This document shows positions 1 through 10,396 of a stretch of DNA of 64,000 nucleotides, piece by piece (the stretch's first letter is position 1; each line of letters starts with the position of its first letter). The notes beneath the pieces were generated by a model, which worked only from the letters and a program-made list of their open reading frames with translations, was not told the origin of the DNA and made no database searches. The translations under genes and the position numbers were made by a program. Origin of the DNA: Flavobacterium aquariorum (lineage in GTDB: Bacteria > Bacteroidota > Bacteroidia > Flavobacteriales > Flavobacteriaceae); NCBI RefSeq assembly GCF_003254745.1, contig NZ_QKXH01000010.1, positions 108,461 through 172,460 of the forward strand, read 5' to 3'.

Positions 1-98
1 TTAACTCTTTCATTTATTGAAATAAACAATTACATAACTCTTGTTTAAACTTATTTATACATAAATTCGTAATTTTACAATCAAAAAACCAAAACTGG

Positions 99-728
99 AT
101 GGATTTATTTATTTACTTATTTGTTGCTTTATTTTCTGTATTAAATCCAATAGGAACAGTACCAATCTTTGTAGGTCTAACGCAAGGCGACTCCAAACAA
201 GAATGTTCAAGAATTTCATTATGGACTTCCATAAATGTATTTTTAATTCTTATCATTTCGTTTTTTATTGGAAAATATGTTTTGAGTTTTTTTGGCATTA
301 GCATTGATTCCCTGCGAATTGCCGGGGGCCTGATCATTGTGAGCTCAGGCTTCTCCTTACTATCGGGAAAATTTAATAAAAAACGAGGTATCAACAAAAA
401 GATAGAAACCGATGCTCAAAAACGAAATGACATTGCTTTGACACCACTGGCTATTCCAATGCTTGCCGGCCCTGGTTCAATTTCTCTATTAATTGCATTT
501 TACCAAGAACATAATTCCACCAACGAACTTATAATTGCCTCAATAGCCATATTAGCAATTGCGATTGCAATTTTTATTATTCTGAGAAGTGCACATTATC
601 TAGCCCAAATACTTGGCGCATCTGGGATAGTAGCAATTTCAAGAATTGTAGGCTTTATAGTTATTGCAATTGGTATTCAATACATTGTAAGTGCCCTTAT
701 CAATATCATCAAAAGTAATTTGATGTAA
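99..728 (+). CDS. MarC family integral membrane protein
   Basis: Inner-membrane protein of the MarC family (209 aa). These proteins have about six membrane spans and are related to small-solute transporters or channels; the physiological substrate is not established. The sequence shows two similar halves, each carrying a Pro/Gly-rich motif at a membrane segment: NPIGTVPIF at residues 16-24 and AIPMLAGPGSI at 118-128, with a cytoplasmic-looking Lys/Arg-rich linker at about 91-110. Length is normal for the family. It stands alone on the plus strand and converges on ctlX across a shared terminator hairpin. The ATG at 99 opens directly into the first membrane helix, so it is a natural start. The family call is secure; any role in drug tolerance should not be assumed from the name. 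Confidence 0.9.
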   Translation: MDLFIYLFVALFSVLNPIGTVPIFVGLTQGDSKQECSRISLWTSINVFLILIISFFIGKYVLSFFGISIDSLRIAGGLIIVSSGFSLLSGKFNKKRGINKKIETDAQKRNDIALTPLAIPMLAGPGSISLLIAFYQEHNSTNELIIASIAILAIAIAIFIILRSAHYLAQILGASGIVAISRIVGFIVIAIGIQYIVSALINIIKSNLM

Positions 729-745
729 TCCTAAAAATTAGCAAT

Positions 746-794
746 AAAAAAAACAAATTCCAATCGTCGTGAGTAATTGGAATTTGTTTTTTTA
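746..794. terminator. Bidirectional terminator between marC-like gene and ctlX
   Basis: AAACAAATTCCAAT and ATTGGAATTTGTTT form a long perfect stem around an 11-12 nt loop. It is flanked by an A-run on the left and a T-run on the right, so it can end transcripts arriving from either side. It lies between two convergent genes. Confidence 0.85.
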
Positions 795-811
795 TTTTAA
801 AAATTCACCTT

Positions 812-1747
812 TTATTCTCTTGGCAAGAAAATTTCCGCCATCATACAGCGGGCACTTCCACCACCGCAAGCTTCAATAGTATCCAAACTTGAACTCAAAA
901 TTGTTACATGTTCTTCTAATTGAGCAATTTGTTTTTTAGTCAAACTTTGATGCGCCGAAGCACTCATTACCAAATACCTTCTATCATCAACACCTTTTAC
1001 TTCAAGCATATTTCCTGCAAAATTATTCACTTGCTCTTCGGTAATCAAAATGATTTCTTTTTCATCACCTTTAAGGCTTTCAAGAACCATTTTTCGCTCT
1101 TTTTTATCATCGATACAATCGGCACAAATAACAGCAAAGGTCTCTCCAATACACATCATTACATTAGTGTGATAAATCAGCTTTCGTTCGTTGTTAACAG
1201 TATGAAAGGCTTCAAAAATAACAGGTGTAAATTCAAAATCTTCGCAAAACTCAATGAACAACTCTTCATCTGCTCTTGGAGAAAGTGCACAATAGGCCTT
1301 CCCATTCTCCCTATCTAAAACTAAACTTCCCGTTCCTTCCAGGAAAAAACCATCTTCTTCGGCAGAAGTATAATCCATAATGTTATCGATTATAAATCCT
1401 TTATCTTCCAAAGTATCCAAAATATCTTCACGACGTTCCAGACGACGATTCTCTGCAAACATAGGATATAACGCCACGTCCCCGTTCTCATGAAAAGAAA
1501 TCCAATTATTTGGAAAGATACTGTCAGGCGTATCCGAACTTTCTTTGTCATCAACCACCGTTACATCGACCCCAACCGAACGAAGTTTTTCAACAAAAAC
1601 ATCAAATTCCTGTTGCGCTTTTGCATTTACTGTTGCTGGCAAAAGACCGTCTAAAACTTTTTGATAATAATTATTAACCGCCGTTTGCTCATTCATACGG
1701 AATGCAACAGGCCGAATCATCAAAATGGAGTTTGTTGTTTGTTTCAT
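812..1747 (-). CDS. ctlX: CtlX-type arginine deiminase-related hydrolase
   Basis: Guanidino-group-modifying superfamily enzyme (311 aa) of the CtlX / COG4874 type. Characterised relatives act on citrulline or related ureido/guanidino compounds, releasing ornithine. Visible signatures are the substrate-pocket motif FPNNWISFH (78-86), an internal HTNVMMC segment with the expected histidine, and a C-terminal GGGSARCM motif whose Cys (about residue 301) fits the nucleophile. Length is typical. The next gene upstream on the same strand (1816-2730) is a more distant enzyme of the same superfamily; the 68-bp gap suggests they could be co-transcribed. A TAACTTTA box at 1784-1791 is only a weak match to the -7 consensus. 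Exact substrate is inferred from family. Confidence 0.85.
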   Translation of the reverse strand: MKQTTNSILMIRPVAFRMNEQTAVNNYYQKVLDGLLPATVNAKAQQEFDVFVEKLRSVGVDVTVVDDKESSDTPDSIFPNNWISFHENGDVALYPMFAENRRLERREDILDTLEDKGFIIDNIMDYTSAEEDGFFLEGTGSLVLDRENGKAYCALSPRADEELFIEFCEDFEFTPVIFEAFHTVNNERKLIYHTNVMMCIGETFAVICADCIDDKKERKMVLESLKGDEKEIILITEEQVNNFAGNMLEVKGVDDRRYLVMSASAHQSLTKKQIAQLEEHVTILSSSLDTIEACGGGSARCMMAEIFLPRE

Positions 1748-1815
1748 ATTTTTATGGTATTATCATTAAAAGGATCTATTGTCTAAAGTTAAACAATAAA
1801 ACTCAAAACGAATTG

Positions 1816-2730
1816 TTAATCTCTAATTAATGGCAAAGTAGAACATCTCAATAACCCTTCTTGCTTTGCAATTTCGGCATATGGAATTTCCTCCACTGTA
1901 AACCCATTAGCTCTTAGCCAATTATTTAATCTTGTAAAATTCTTTTCAGAAACAACTACATTTGTGTCTATCGAAAATACATTGGAATTCATATTATACA
2001 TTTCATCGCGTGTAATATGAAACAAGTTTTCTTTTCCAAAAAGGTTTACTAGAAACATATAATCTGCCTCTTCCCTAAACCCTCTTTTGTAAATAATTCC
2101 TTTATCATTTCCTACTGGTTGAAAGCAACAGTCAAGATGCAAAGCATTATCGCGGGCTTCAATTTTTGATTTAACCAAATCAAAATCTTTTACAATTTTA
2201 TTTGGGAACAATTCTTTTATAAATTTCACACCTTGCCAATTCGTTCTGGCCGTTACATAACTTGCATAATCGCTCCCCTTGTAAGTTCCAACAAAAATAT
2301 AATCATTCCAAAGCATTACATCACCTCCCTCAATGTGAACTTCAGCGGGAGGACGAACTACTTTTACAGGATTCATTTGATCAATTACATATTGAATGGC
2401 ATCCAATTCCCGTTCGCGATCCGGCAAAATATTTGATTTAACAAAAGTATCGTCTATTACAAAACCAATATCTCTTGCAAATATCTGATTGTAATTTTCG
2501 ATCATTTCTGGACGTAAAACAGTTACTCCATATTTTTGAAACACTGAATTAAAAGCCTCCATTTCAACAACCATATCAGCCTCCATTGGGTAGGTATTCG
2601 CTAATATATGCTCTAAAGATTTAGGATCATAAGCTTCTTCCGCCTTTGGCGTAGGGCCATTGTTAACAGCAGAACCTAACACCACTAGCCTCAATTTTGA
2701 GGTCTCATTTTTTATGTTTAATTCTAGCAT
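1816..2730 (-). CDS. Arginine deiminase / dimethylargininase-superfamily protein
   Basis: A second guanidino-modifying enzyme fold protein (304 aa from the chosen start). Motifs of the superfamily are present: FARDIGFVIDD, HIEGGDVM (His-Glu plus Gly-rich turn), DNALHLDCCF and a near-C-terminal LLRCSTLPL whose Cys (about residue 296) fits the catalytic nucleophile. It could hydrolyse arginine, a methylated arginine or another guanidine, or act as an amidinotransferase; the sequence alone does not decide. The frame stays open 13 codons further upstream, but a TATCTTTG -7 box sits at 2746-2753, inside that extension. The ATG at 2730 is therefore the likely start, with a very short leader. Confidence 0.82.
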   Translation of the reverse strand: MLELNIKNETSKLRLVVLGSAVNNGPTPKAEEAYDPKSLEHILANTYPMEADMVVEMEAFNSVFQKYGVTVLRPEMIENYNQIFARDIGFVIDDTFVKSNILPDRERELDAIQYVIDQMNPVKVVRPPAEVHIEGGDVMLWNDYIFVGTYKGSDYASYVTARTNWQGVKFIKELFPNKIVKDFDLVKSKIEARDNALHLDCCFQPVGNDKGIIYKRGFREEADYMFLVNLFGKENLFHITRDEMYNMNSNVFSIDTNVVVSEKNFTRLNNWLRANGFTVEEIPYAEIAKQEGLLRCSTLPLIRD

Positions 2731-2745
2731 TTTTATAACTTTTGC

Positions 2746-2753
2746 CAAAGATA
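2746..2753 (-). promoter_or_regulatory. -7 promoter box of the arginine deiminase-like gene
   Basis: TATCTTTG on the minus strand matches the Bacteroidota -7 consensus TAnnTTTG. It lies 15 nt before the ATG at 2730 and abuts the terminator of gltA, so one operon ends where the next begins. No clear -33 TTG was seen. Confidence 0.6.
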
Positions 2754-2785
2754 AAAAAAAAAGCTCCACCGTAAAGTGAAGCCTT
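2753..2785 (-). terminator. gltA terminator
   Basis: On the minus strand AAGGCTTCAC and GTGGAGCTT pair (with one G-U pair) around a short loop and are followed by a run of nine T. It starts about 18 nt after the gltA stop codon. Confidence 0.85.
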
Positions 2786-2802
2786 AATAATCTATTTAAG
2801 AT

Positions 2803-4077
2803 TTATGATTTAACATATTCTCTCAAAGGATACCCAGTATATATCTGTCTTGGTCTTCCTATTGGTTCTTTATTTTCTCTCATTTCTTTCCATTGAGCAA
2901 TCCAACCTGGCAATCTACCAATTGCAAACAATACTGTAAACATATCAGTAGGAATACCTAAAGCTCTATAAATAATTCCAGAATAAAAATCAACATTAGG
3001 GTATAAATTTCTAGATTTGAAATATTCATCTTCCAATGCAGAAACTTCTAATTTTTTAGCGATTTCAAGAATAGGATCATTCACTCCCAAAGTTGCAAGT
3101 ACTTCATCAGCTGCTTTCTTGATTATTTTTGCTCTTGGATCGAAGTTTTTATAAACTCTATGTCCAAAACCCATCAATCTAAAAGGATCGTTTTTGTCTT
3201 TCGCTTTTGCTAAATATTTCTCAGCATCGCCTCCTGTAGCATGAATTTCTTCTAACATTTCTAGGACAGCTTGGTTTGCACCACCATGCAATGGTCCCCA
3301 TAAAGCAGACACTCCCGCTGAAATAGACGCAAAAAGACCAGCATGTGACGAACCAACCATTCTTACTGTTGAAGTAGAGCAGTTTTGTTCGTGATCCGCA
3401 TGAAGAATAAATAATTTATCTAATGCGTCAATAACAATTGGATCAGCAGTATATGGCCCGGTAGGCAATTTAAACATCAAATTCATAAAATTCTCAACAT
3501 ACCCAATTGTATTATCATAATAATTCAAAGGATATCCCATACTTTTTCTATAAGTCCAGGTAGCAATAACTAAAAATTTAGCAATAGTTTTACAAACTGC
3601 ATCATACATGTCTTTTTCGTTATCCGCATCTACAGACTTAGGATTAAAAGCAGTCAAAGCACTTGTCAAAGCAGACAGCACTCCCATAGGGTGAGCTGTT
3701 CTTGGAAAACCATCCAAAATAATCTTCATTTCTTCACTCACTAAAGTGAATTTTCGAATGTCATTTTCAAATTGCTCCAATCTTTCTGTGGAAGGCAATT
3801 CTCCAAAAATTATTAAATATGAAACTTCTAAAAAATGAGATTTTTCAGCTAATTCCTCAATCGAATACCCTCTATAACGCAAAATTCCAAGTTCACCATC
3901 CAAAAAGGTAATCTCACTTTTACAAGAACCAGAATTTTTATACCCTGGATCAAGGGTAATTACGCCTGACATATCTCGTAATTTACTAATATCAACAGCA
4001 GCTTCATTCTCACTTCCTACAATTACGGGAAGCTCAAATTTATTACCATCAATTTCTAATATTGCTATTTTTGACAT
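2803..4077 (-). CDS. gltA: Citrate synthase
   Basis: Condenses acetyl-CoA and oxaloacetate to citrate, the entry step of the TCA cycle in the cytoplasm. The 424-aa length and an N-terminal domain of about 50 residues before the catalytic core are those of type II (hexameric, Gram-negative) citrate synthases. All three catalytic residues can be located by motif: the His of GPLHGGANQAV, the His of GFGHRVYKNFDPRA and the Asp of NVDFYSGI. HADHEQNCSTSTVR is the other family signature. The gene has its own promoter box and terminator, so it is probably monocistronic, although eno and carA lie upstream in the same direction. Confidence 0.97.
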   Translation of the reverse strand: MSKIAILEIDGNKFELPVIVGSENEAAVDISKLRDMSGVITLDPGYKNSGSCKSEITFLDGELGILRYRGYSIEELAEKSHFLEVSYLIIFGELPSTERLEQFENDIRKFTLVSEEMKIILDGFPRTAHPMGVLSALTSALTAFNPKSVDADNEKDMYDAVCKTIAKFLVIATWTYRKSMGYPLNYYDNTIGYVENFMNLMFKLPTGPYTADPIVIDALDKLFILHADHEQNCSTSTVRMVGSSHAGLFASISAGVSALWGPLHGGANQAVLEMLEEIHATGGDAEKYLAKAKDKNDPFRLMGFGHRVYKNFDPRAKIIKKAADEVLATLGVNDPILEIAKKLEVSALEDEYFKSRNLYPNVDFYSGIIYRALGIPTDMFTVLFAIGRLPGWIAQWKEMRENKEPIGRPRQIYTGYPLREYVKS

Positions 4078-4113
4078 ATTTTTTTATGAAATATAATTTA
4101 ATTTATAATTTAC

Positions 4114-4121
4114 CAAATCTA
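4114..4121 (-). promoter_or_regulatory. -7 promoter box of gltA
   Basis: TAGATTTG on the minus strand, a full match to TAnnTTTG, 36 nt before the gltA ATG. No convincing -33 TTG at the usual 17-23 nt spacing. Confidence 0.5.
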
Positions 4122-4178
4122 AGGAATTCCACATTAAATTAAAAACTAATTGAACATTGAATTTGTTAAAAATTCAAT

Positions 4179-4208
4179 AAAAAAGCCATTCATCATAGAC
4201 GAATGGCT
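4179..4208 (-). terminator. eno terminator
   Basis: AGCCATTC and GAATGGCT form a perfect 8-bp stem with a 9-nt loop. On the minus strand the second arm runs into six T. It begins 24 nt after the eno stop. Confidence 0.85.
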
Positions 4209-4231
4209 CAATTACTACAATTTCATTACAA

Positions 4232-5536
<1,305 letters not shown>

Positions 5537-5561
5537 TTATGTTATTAATTTGTATTTTACT

Positions 5562-5569
5562 CAAAATTA
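5562..5569 (-). promoter_or_regulatory. -7 promoter box of eno
   Basis: TAATTTTG on the minus strand fits TAnnTTTG, 37 nt before the eno ATG. A possible TTG at 5584-5586 is closer (14 nt) than the usual spacing. Confidence 0.45.
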
Positions 5570-5596
5570 AGTAAAAAAAATCACAAGTCTTTATTC

Positions 5597-5638
5597 CAAA
5601 AACGTTAATGTACTTTTATTTATTAACGATAACGTTTT
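5597..5638 (-). terminator. carA terminator
   Basis: AAAACGTTA and TTAACGTTTT pair around an AT-rich loop of about 20 nt; on the minus strand the distal arm ends in a T-run. It starts just after the carA stop. The loop is long, so confidence is moderate. Confidence 0.55.
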
Positions 5639-5642
5639 AGTC

Positions 5643-6746
5643 TTATACAGATTTGATATTTTCAATAAACTGATCAAAAAGATAAGAAGAATCGTGCGGT
5701 CCAGGACTTGCTTCGGGATGATATTGAACAGAAAAACAATTTTTATTTTTCATTCTCATCCCTGCTACAGTTCCATCATTCAAATGCAAATGTGTAATTT
5801 CTAAATCTGGGTGATTATCAAGTTCTTCTTTATTTACGGCAAATCCATGATTTTGAGAAGTAATTTCACCTTTACCGGTTATTATGTTTTTCACAGGATG
5901 ATTAATTCCTCTATGTCCATTGAACATTTTGTATGTTGAAACACCATTTGCCAAAGCAATAACTTGATGCCCTAAACAAATACCAAATAAAGGCTTATCA
6001 TTTTTAAGAATATCTTTTGCAACTTGTATTGCAGATTCCAAAGGATCAGGATCACCAGGTCCATTGGACAAGAAAAAACCATCTGGATTAAAAGATGCTA
6101 ATTCTTGATAGGTTGAGTTGTATGGGAAAACTTTAACATAACAATCTCTTTTAGCTAAGTTTCGCAGAATATTTTCCTTTATTCCTAGATCCAAGGCAGC
6201 AATTTTATATGTTGCATTTTCATCCCCGTAAAAATAAGGTTCAAGAGTAGATACTTTTGACGCCAGTTCCAATCCTTCCATCTCAGGAACTTCGGCTAAC
6301 AATACTTTCAACTCTTCAACAGGAGTATCATCAGTACAGATAACTGCATTCATTGCTCCGTTTTCACGTATGTAACTTACTAAAGCACGTGTATCTACAT
6401 CCGAAATACAAATCAAATTCTGTTTAGCAAAATAATCTTCCAAACTTCCTGATGAGTCAACTCTAGAATAATTAAAACTAAAATTTTTACAAATCAAACC
6501 AGCAATTTTTATACTACTAGATTCAACTTCCTTGTCATTCACCCCATAATTTCCAATATGAGCATTTGTAGCAACCATTAATTGACCAAAATAAGAAGGA
6601 TCTGTAAAAATCTCTTGATATCCTGTCATACCTGTATTAAAACAAACTTCACCAAATGTTTTTCCACTTATTCCAATTGATTTTCCGTGGAATATGGTTC
6701 CGTCACTTAATAAAAGAATAGCGCTTTTTCGTGTTGTATATTTCAT
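5643..6746 (-). CDS. carA: Carbamoyl-phosphate synthase small (glutaminase) subunit
   Basis: Supplies ammonia from glutamine to CarB for carbamoyl phosphate, the shared precursor of pyrimidines and arginine. The N-terminal domain (ILLLSDGTIFHGKSIG) is followed by a class I glutamine amidotransferase domain with the nucleophile elbow GICLGHQ and the HPE of the His-Glu dyad (YHPEASPGP). Length is 367 aa from ATG 6746. The frame extends seven codons to a TTG at 6767, but that TTG is the end of a TAAATTTG promoter box, so the longer form is rejected. carB is not adjacent, unlike in enteric bacteria. Downstream of the ribosomal cluster but separated by a terminator. Confidence 0.96.
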   Translation of the reverse strand: MKYTTRKSAILLLSDGTIFHGKSIGISGKTFGEVCFNTGMTGYQEIFTDPSYFGQLMVATNAHIGNYGVNDKEVESSSIKIAGLICKNFSFNYSRVDSSGSLEDYFAKQNLICISDVDTRALVSYIRENGAMNAVICTDDTPVEELKVLLAEVPEMEGLELASKVSTLEPYFYGDENATYKIAALDLGIKENILRNLAKRDCYVKVFPYNSTYQELASFNPDGFFLSNGPGDPDPLESAIQVAKDILKNDKPLFGICLGHQVIALANGVSTYKMFNGHRGINHPVKNIITGKGEITSQNHGFAVNKEELDNHPDLEITHLHLNDGTVAGMRMKNKNCFSVQYHPEASPGPHDSSYLFDQFIENIKSV

Positions 6747-6764
6747 ATGTAATTTAATATTGTG

Positions 6765-6772
6765 CAAATTTA
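6765..6772 (-). promoter_or_regulatory. -7 promoter box of carA
   Basis: TAAATTTG on the minus strand fits TAnnTTTG and lies 18 nt before the ATG at 6746. The otherwise featureless 6773-6978 gap upstream holds no gene. Confidence 0.55.
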
Positions 6773-6979
6773 AATTTTTAAAACAGTGGACGCAACGTTT
6801 TTTATGAATAATTCAGTCAATTTAAAACTCAATGACACAGAGTAACAAAATGGCCATAAAATGTTCAAAAAAGACAAAATGAAATATTACAAAACCAAAT
6901 TACATTAGCACTATTTCTACTTCTACTTCTGAATCAATTAACGAAAACAATAATCAATCCATCAATTTAATTAAAAATC

Positions 6980-7013
6980 AAAAAAAAAGGATAAACTATA
7001 AATAGCTTATCCT
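6980..7013 (-). terminator. Terminator of the ribosomal protein cluster, after rplQ
   Basis: AAGGATAA and TTATCCTT form an 8-bp stem with a 12-nt loop; on the minus strand it is followed by eight T. It is the first strong terminator after rplQ. Confidence 0.85.
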
Positions 7014-7042
7014 TGATTATTATCGAATGATTATTTTCATAA

Positions 7043-7531
7043 TTATTCAGCAGCGTCAGTTGTAGTTTCTGCTTCAGCAATTGGAGCTTCAGTAGCCTCA
7101 TCTGCTTTTTTAGCTTTTCCACCACGACGGCTTTTTGCTTTTTTAACTTCTTTTTTACCGCCGTTGTAAAGTTCATTGAAATCTACTAATTCGATCATTG
7201 CCATATCAGCATTATCTCCTAAACGATTTCCAACTTTAATGATACGAGTGTATCCTCCTGGACGATCACCTACTTTAGCTGCAACATCCCTGAACAAGTC
7301 AGTTACTGCATATTTACTACGTAAGTAAGCAAAAACGATACGACGATTGTGAGTAGTATCAGATTTTGATTTTGTTATAAGCGGCTCAACGAATTGTTTA
7401 AGCGCTTTAGCTTTAGCAACAGTAGTGTTAATACGTTTGTGCTCAATAAGAGAACAAGCCATATTTGCTAACATAGAACTTCTATGTGCAGTCTGTCTGC
7501 TTAAGTGATTGAATTTTTTTCCGTGTCTCAT
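7043..7531 (-). CDS. rplQ: 50S ribosomal protein L17
   Basis: Large-subunit protein near the peptide exit. Residues 1 to about 120 are the conserved L17 core ([20 protein letters not shown] at the start, [12 protein letters not shown] inside). The last about 40 residues are a low-complexity Lys/Ala/Glu tail not found in the 127-aa E. coli protein; such tails are common in Bacteroidota L17. It is the last gene of the cluster, 37 nt behind rpoA, with a perfect intergenic hairpin between them. Confidence 0.97.
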   Translation of the reverse strand: MRHGKKFNHLSRQTAHRSSMLANMACSLIEHKRINTTVAKAKALKQFVEPLITKSKSDTTHNRRIVFAYLRSKYAVTDLFRDVAAKVGDRPGGYTRIIKVGNRLGDNADMAMIELVDFNELYNGGKKEVKKAKSRRGGKAKKADEATEAPIAEAETTTDAAE

Positions 7532-7545
7532 TGCTTTATGAAATT

Positions 7546-7565
7546 TAATCCCGCAAGCGGGATTA
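7546..7565 (-). repeat. Perfect 20-bp palindrome between rpoA and rplQ
   Basis: TAATCCCG and CGGGATTA flank a four-base centre, giving an RNA hairpin with an 8-bp stem and a CUUG tetraloop closed by a G-C pair on the minus-strand transcript. There is no T-run after it, so it is not an intrinsic terminator. It could protect or mark processing of the rpoA-rplQ mRNA. Confidence 0.75.
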
Positions 7566-7567
7566 GA

Positions 7568-8560
7568 TTATTCTTTATCTAGTTTGTATTTTGCTAAATC
7601 CATACCGAAGGTTAAATTCTTAATTGCAACTAGTTCATCTAGCTCAGTTAAAGATTTTTTACCAAAATTACGGAATTTCATTAGGTCATTTTTATTGAAC
7701 GATACTAAATCACCAAGTGTATCAACTTCAGCCGCTTTCAAGCAATTTAATGCTCTAACAGAAAGATCCATGTCAACAAGCTTAGTTTTAAGCAATTGTC
7801 TCATGTGCAATGACTCTTCATCATAAGATTCTGTTTGTGCAATTTCGTCAGCCTCTAGTGTAATTCTTTCATCAGAAAACAACATGAAATGGTGAATCAA
7901 AACTTTTGCAGCTTCAGTAAGAGCGTCTTTTGGATTTATTGATCCGTCAGTTTTTATTTCAAAAACCAATTTCTCATAATCCGTTTTTTGCTCTACACGG
8001 AAGTTTTCAATTGCATACTTCACATTTTTTACAGGAGTAAAAATTGAATCAGTAAAAATAGTTCCTATTGCAGCATTCTGTTTTTTGTTCTCCTCAGCAG
8101 GAACATATCCTCTACCTTTTTCGATAGTTAAATCGAAATTCAGTTTAATTTTACTATCTAAATTACAGATAACAAGTTCTGGATTCAAAACTTGGAAACC
8201 TGAAATAAATTTTTGAAAATCACCAGCTGTTAATTGATCTTTACCAGAAACAGAAATAGTAACTGATTCATTATCTATATCTTCAATTTGACGTTTGAAA
8301 CGCACTTGTTTAAGATTAAGAATAATTTCGGTAACGTCCTCAACAACTCCTGAAATAGTAGAAAACTCATGATCTACACCTTCTATACGAACAGATGTAA
8401 TTGCATAACCTTCTAATGCTGAAAGCAAAACTCTTCTAAGTGCATTACCAACAGTCAATCCGTAACCAGGTTCTAAAGGTCTAAACTCAAATTTACCTTC
8501 AAAATCGGTTGAATCGATCATGATAACTTTATCGGGCTTCTGAAAATTAAATATTGCCAT
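7568..8560 (-). CDS. rpoA: DNA-directed RNA polymerase subunit alpha
   Basis: Scaffold subunit of RNA polymerase; dimerises to nucleate beta and beta-prime assembly. The 330-aa protein has the N-terminal dimerisation domain ([20 protein letters not shown] is the landmark near residues 33-52), a flexible linker and a C-terminal helix-hairpin domain of about residues 255-320 ([16 protein letters not shown] ... [15 protein letters not shown]) that contacts regulators and upstream DNA. Placed between rpsD and rplQ as in most bacteria, so its synthesis is coupled to ribosome production. Confidence 0.98.
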   Translation of the reverse strand: MAIFNFQKPDKVIMIDSTDFEGKFEFRPLEPGYGLTVGNALRRVLLSALEGYAITSVRIEGVDHEFSTISGVVEDVTEIILNLKQVRFKRQIEDIDNESVTISVSGKDQLTAGDFQKFISGFQVLNPELVICNLDSKIKLNFDLTIEKGRGYVPAEENKKQNAAIGTIFTDSIFTPVKNVKYAIENFRVEQKTDYEKLVFEIKTDGSINPKDALTEAAKVLIHHFMLFSDERITLEADEIAQTESYDEESLHMRQLLKTKLVDMDLSVRALNCLKAAEVDTLGDLVSFNKNDLMKFRNFGKKSLTELDELVAIKNLTFGMDLAKYKLDKE

Positions 8561-8581
8561 AAATTTCGACTAAGTCAATTA

Positions 8582-9187
8582 TTATTTGTTGTACAACTCT
8601 ACGATTAATTGTTCTTTAATGTTTTCTGGAATTTGAAGTCTAGCAGGAACACTTACAAATGTACCTTGTTTAGTTTCATTATTCCAAGTAATCCACTCAT
8701 AAACATGACTTGAATTAGATAAAGAACGTTCGATAGCCTCTAAAGATTTAGATTTTTCACGAACACCTACTACATCACCTGGTTTCAAGTGGTAAGAAGG
8801 AATGTTAACATTTTCTCCATTAACAGTAATGTGACGATGAGAAACGATTTGACGAGCACCTCTTCTAGAAGGAGCAATACCCATTCTAAAAACAACATTG
8901 TCTAATCTAGCTTCGCATAATTGTAACAATACTTCACCAGTTACACCTTTGGTAGCTGATGCTTTTTCGAATAAATTTCTGAATTGTTTTTCTAAAATCC
9001 CATAAGAATATTTAGCTTTTTGCTTTTCCATTAACTGAACAGCATACTCAGATTTTTTTCCTCTTTTTTTTGCCATCCCGTGTTGTCCAGGAGGGTAATT
9101 TCTTTTTTCGAAAGCTTTATCGTCTCCGAAAATTGCCTCGCCAAATTTACGAGCGATTCTTGTACTAGGACCAGTATATCTTGCCAT
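8582..9187 (-). CDS. rpsD: 30S ribosomal protein S4
   Basis: Primary 16S rRNA-binding protein that nucleates 30S body assembly, and a translational autoregulator of the alpha operon in enteric bacteria. The 201-aa sequence begins [17 protein letters not shown] and lacks the zinc-binding cysteines of the C+ S4 form. The S4 RNA-binding domain ([39 protein letters not shown]) occupies about residues 90-150. The start at 9187 is the conserved MARYxGP N-terminus. A 92-nt gap before it contains no clear hairpin. Confidence 0.98.
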   Translation of the reverse strand: MARYTGPSTRIARKFGEAIFGDDKAFEKRNYPPGQHGMAKKRGKKSEYAVQLMEKQKAKYSYGILEKQFRNLFEKASATKGVTGEVLLQLCEARLDNVVFRMGIAPSRRGARQIVSHRHITVNGENVNIPSYHLKPGDVVGVREKSKSLEAIERSLSNSSHVYEWITWNNETKQGTFVSVPARLQIPENIKEQLIVELYNK

Positions 9188-9279
9188 TTTAAATTGTTTA
9201 AGATTGAGATTATGAATTCAGGTCTTATCCTTCGATAATCTATGTTCAATCTAGGTTATACTATAATTACTTTTGAGTA

Positions 9280-9663
9280 TTAAACTCTACGTCTTTTTGG
9301 AGGACGACATCCATTGTGCGGCATTGGAGTAACATCGATAATCTCTGTAACTTCAATTCCACCGTTATGTAAAGAACGGATAGCAGACTCACGTCCGTTT
9401 CCTGGTCCTTTAACATAAACCTTTACTTTTTTAAGTCCAGCCTCAAGAGCTACTTTACTACAATCTTCTGCTGCCATTTGAGCTGCGTATGGAGTGTTCT
9501 TTTTAGAACCTCTAAAACCCATTTTACCAGCTGAAGACCAAGAAATAACTTCACCTTTTTTGTTAGTCAAAGAAATAATGATGTTATTGAAGGTAGCAGA
9601 AATATGAGCCTCACCCGTTGATTCAACGATAACTTTACGTTTTTTTGCAGTTGCTTTAGCCAT
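9280..9663 (-). CDS. rpsK: 30S ribosomal protein S11
   Basis: Platform protein of the small subunit near the mRNA exit and E site. The 127-aa product has the S11 core [17 protein letters not shown] and the C-terminal signature [17 protein letters not shown], whose basic tail contacts 16S rRNA. It follows rpsM by 8 nt and precedes rpsD, the usual alpha-operon order. Confidence 0.98.
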   Translation of the reverse strand: MAKATAKKRKVIVESTGEAHISATFNNIIISLTNKKGEVISWSSAGKMGFRGSKKNTPYAAQMAAEDCSKVALEAGLKKVKVYVKGPGNGRESAIRSLHNGGIEVTEIIDVTPMPHNGCRPPKRRRV

Positions 9664-9671
9664 ATTACTTA

Positions 9672-10046
9672 TTATTTAGTTGCTTTTTTCTTGTTAGCAA
9701 CAGTTTTTCTTTTACCTTTTCTAGTTCTAGAGTTGTTTTTAGTTCTTTGTCCTCTTAATGGAAGACCAGATCTGTGACGGATACCTCTATAACAACCAAT
9801 ATCCATTAAACGTTTGATGTTTAAAGAAACTTCAGAACGTAATTCTCCTTCAATTTTGAATGTTCCAACAGCTTCACGAATTGCTCCGATCTCGTCATCA
9901 TTCCAATCTTGAACTTTTTTATCTTGGCTAACTTGAGCTTTTTCTAAAATCTCAATTGCTCTACTTCTTCCTAATCCGAAGATATAGGTTAGTGCTATAA
10001 CACCTCTCTTATTTTTTGGGATATCTACCCCTGCTATTCTTGCCAT
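9672..10046 (-). CDS. rpsM: 30S ribosomal protein S13
   Basis: Head protein of the small subunit that bridges to the 50S (bridge B1) and contacts P-site tRNA through its basic tail. The 124-aa sequence shows [20 protein letters not shown], the helix-two-turn-helix region, and the [20 protein letters not shown] signature followed by a Lys-rich end. Two nt separate its start from the rpmJ stop. Confidence 0.98.
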   Translation of the reverse strand: MARIAGVDIPKNKRGVIALTYIFGLGRSRAIEILEKAQVSQDKKVQDWNDDEIGAIREAVGTFKIEGELRSEVSLNIKRLMDIGCYRGIRHRSGLPLRGQRTKNNSRTRKGKRKTVANKKKATK

Positions 10047-10048
10047 AA

Positions 10049-10165
10049 TTATCCTTGTCTTTGTTTAAATCTAGGATTCTTTTTGTTTATTACGTACAAT
10101 CTCCCTTTTCTACGCACAATTTTGCACTCGGGACTTCTCTTTTTTACTGATGCTCTAACTTTCAT
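10049..10165 (-). CDS. rpmJ: 50S ribosomal protein L36
   Basis: Small zinc-type large-subunit protein, 38 aa, read directly from the minus strand (ATG at 10165, TAA at 10049). The protein begins [20 protein letters not shown] and ends NPRFKQRQG. Only one of the family's three cysteines remains visible (Cys14), so the zinc ribbon is incomplete and this is the C-minus form. It lies in its usual slot between infA and rpsM. Confidence 0.95.
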   Translation of the reverse strand: MKVRASVKKRSPECKIVRRKGRLYVINKKNPRFKQRQG

Positions 10166-10177
10166 AGTGAATATCCT

Positions 10178-10393
10178 TTAATATCTATAAGTAATTCTTG
10201 CTTTTGACAAATCATAAGGACTCATTTCTAGTTTCACTTTATCACCAGGTAATAATTTGATGTAATGCATACGCATTTTTCCAGAAATATGAGCAATTAC
10301 AATATGTCCATTTTCTAACTCTACACGGAACATTGCATTAGACAATGCCTCAATGATTGATCCGTCTTGTTCTATTGCTGATTGTTTTGCCAT
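10178..10393 (-). CDS. infA: Translation initiation factor IF-1
   Basis: Binds the 30S A site during initiation and helps IF2 and IF3. The 71-aa protein is a single OB fold: [20 protein letters not shown], then the [20 protein letters not shown] core and [21 protein letters not shown]. Its start is 3 nt from the secY stop, and it precedes rpmJ, the order found in Bacteroidota and Gram-positives where infA is in the spc-alpha region. Confidence 0.97.
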   Translation of the reverse strand: MAKQSAIEQDGSIIEALSNAMFRVELENGHIVIAHISGKMRMHYIKLLPGDKVKLEMSPYDLSKARITYRY

Positions 10394-10396
10394 AAG

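Noticed and set aside
6747..6767. Longer carA start at TTG 6767
   Set aside because: The TTG is part of a TAnnTTTG promoter box, and the ATG at 6746 begins the conserved CarA N-terminus.
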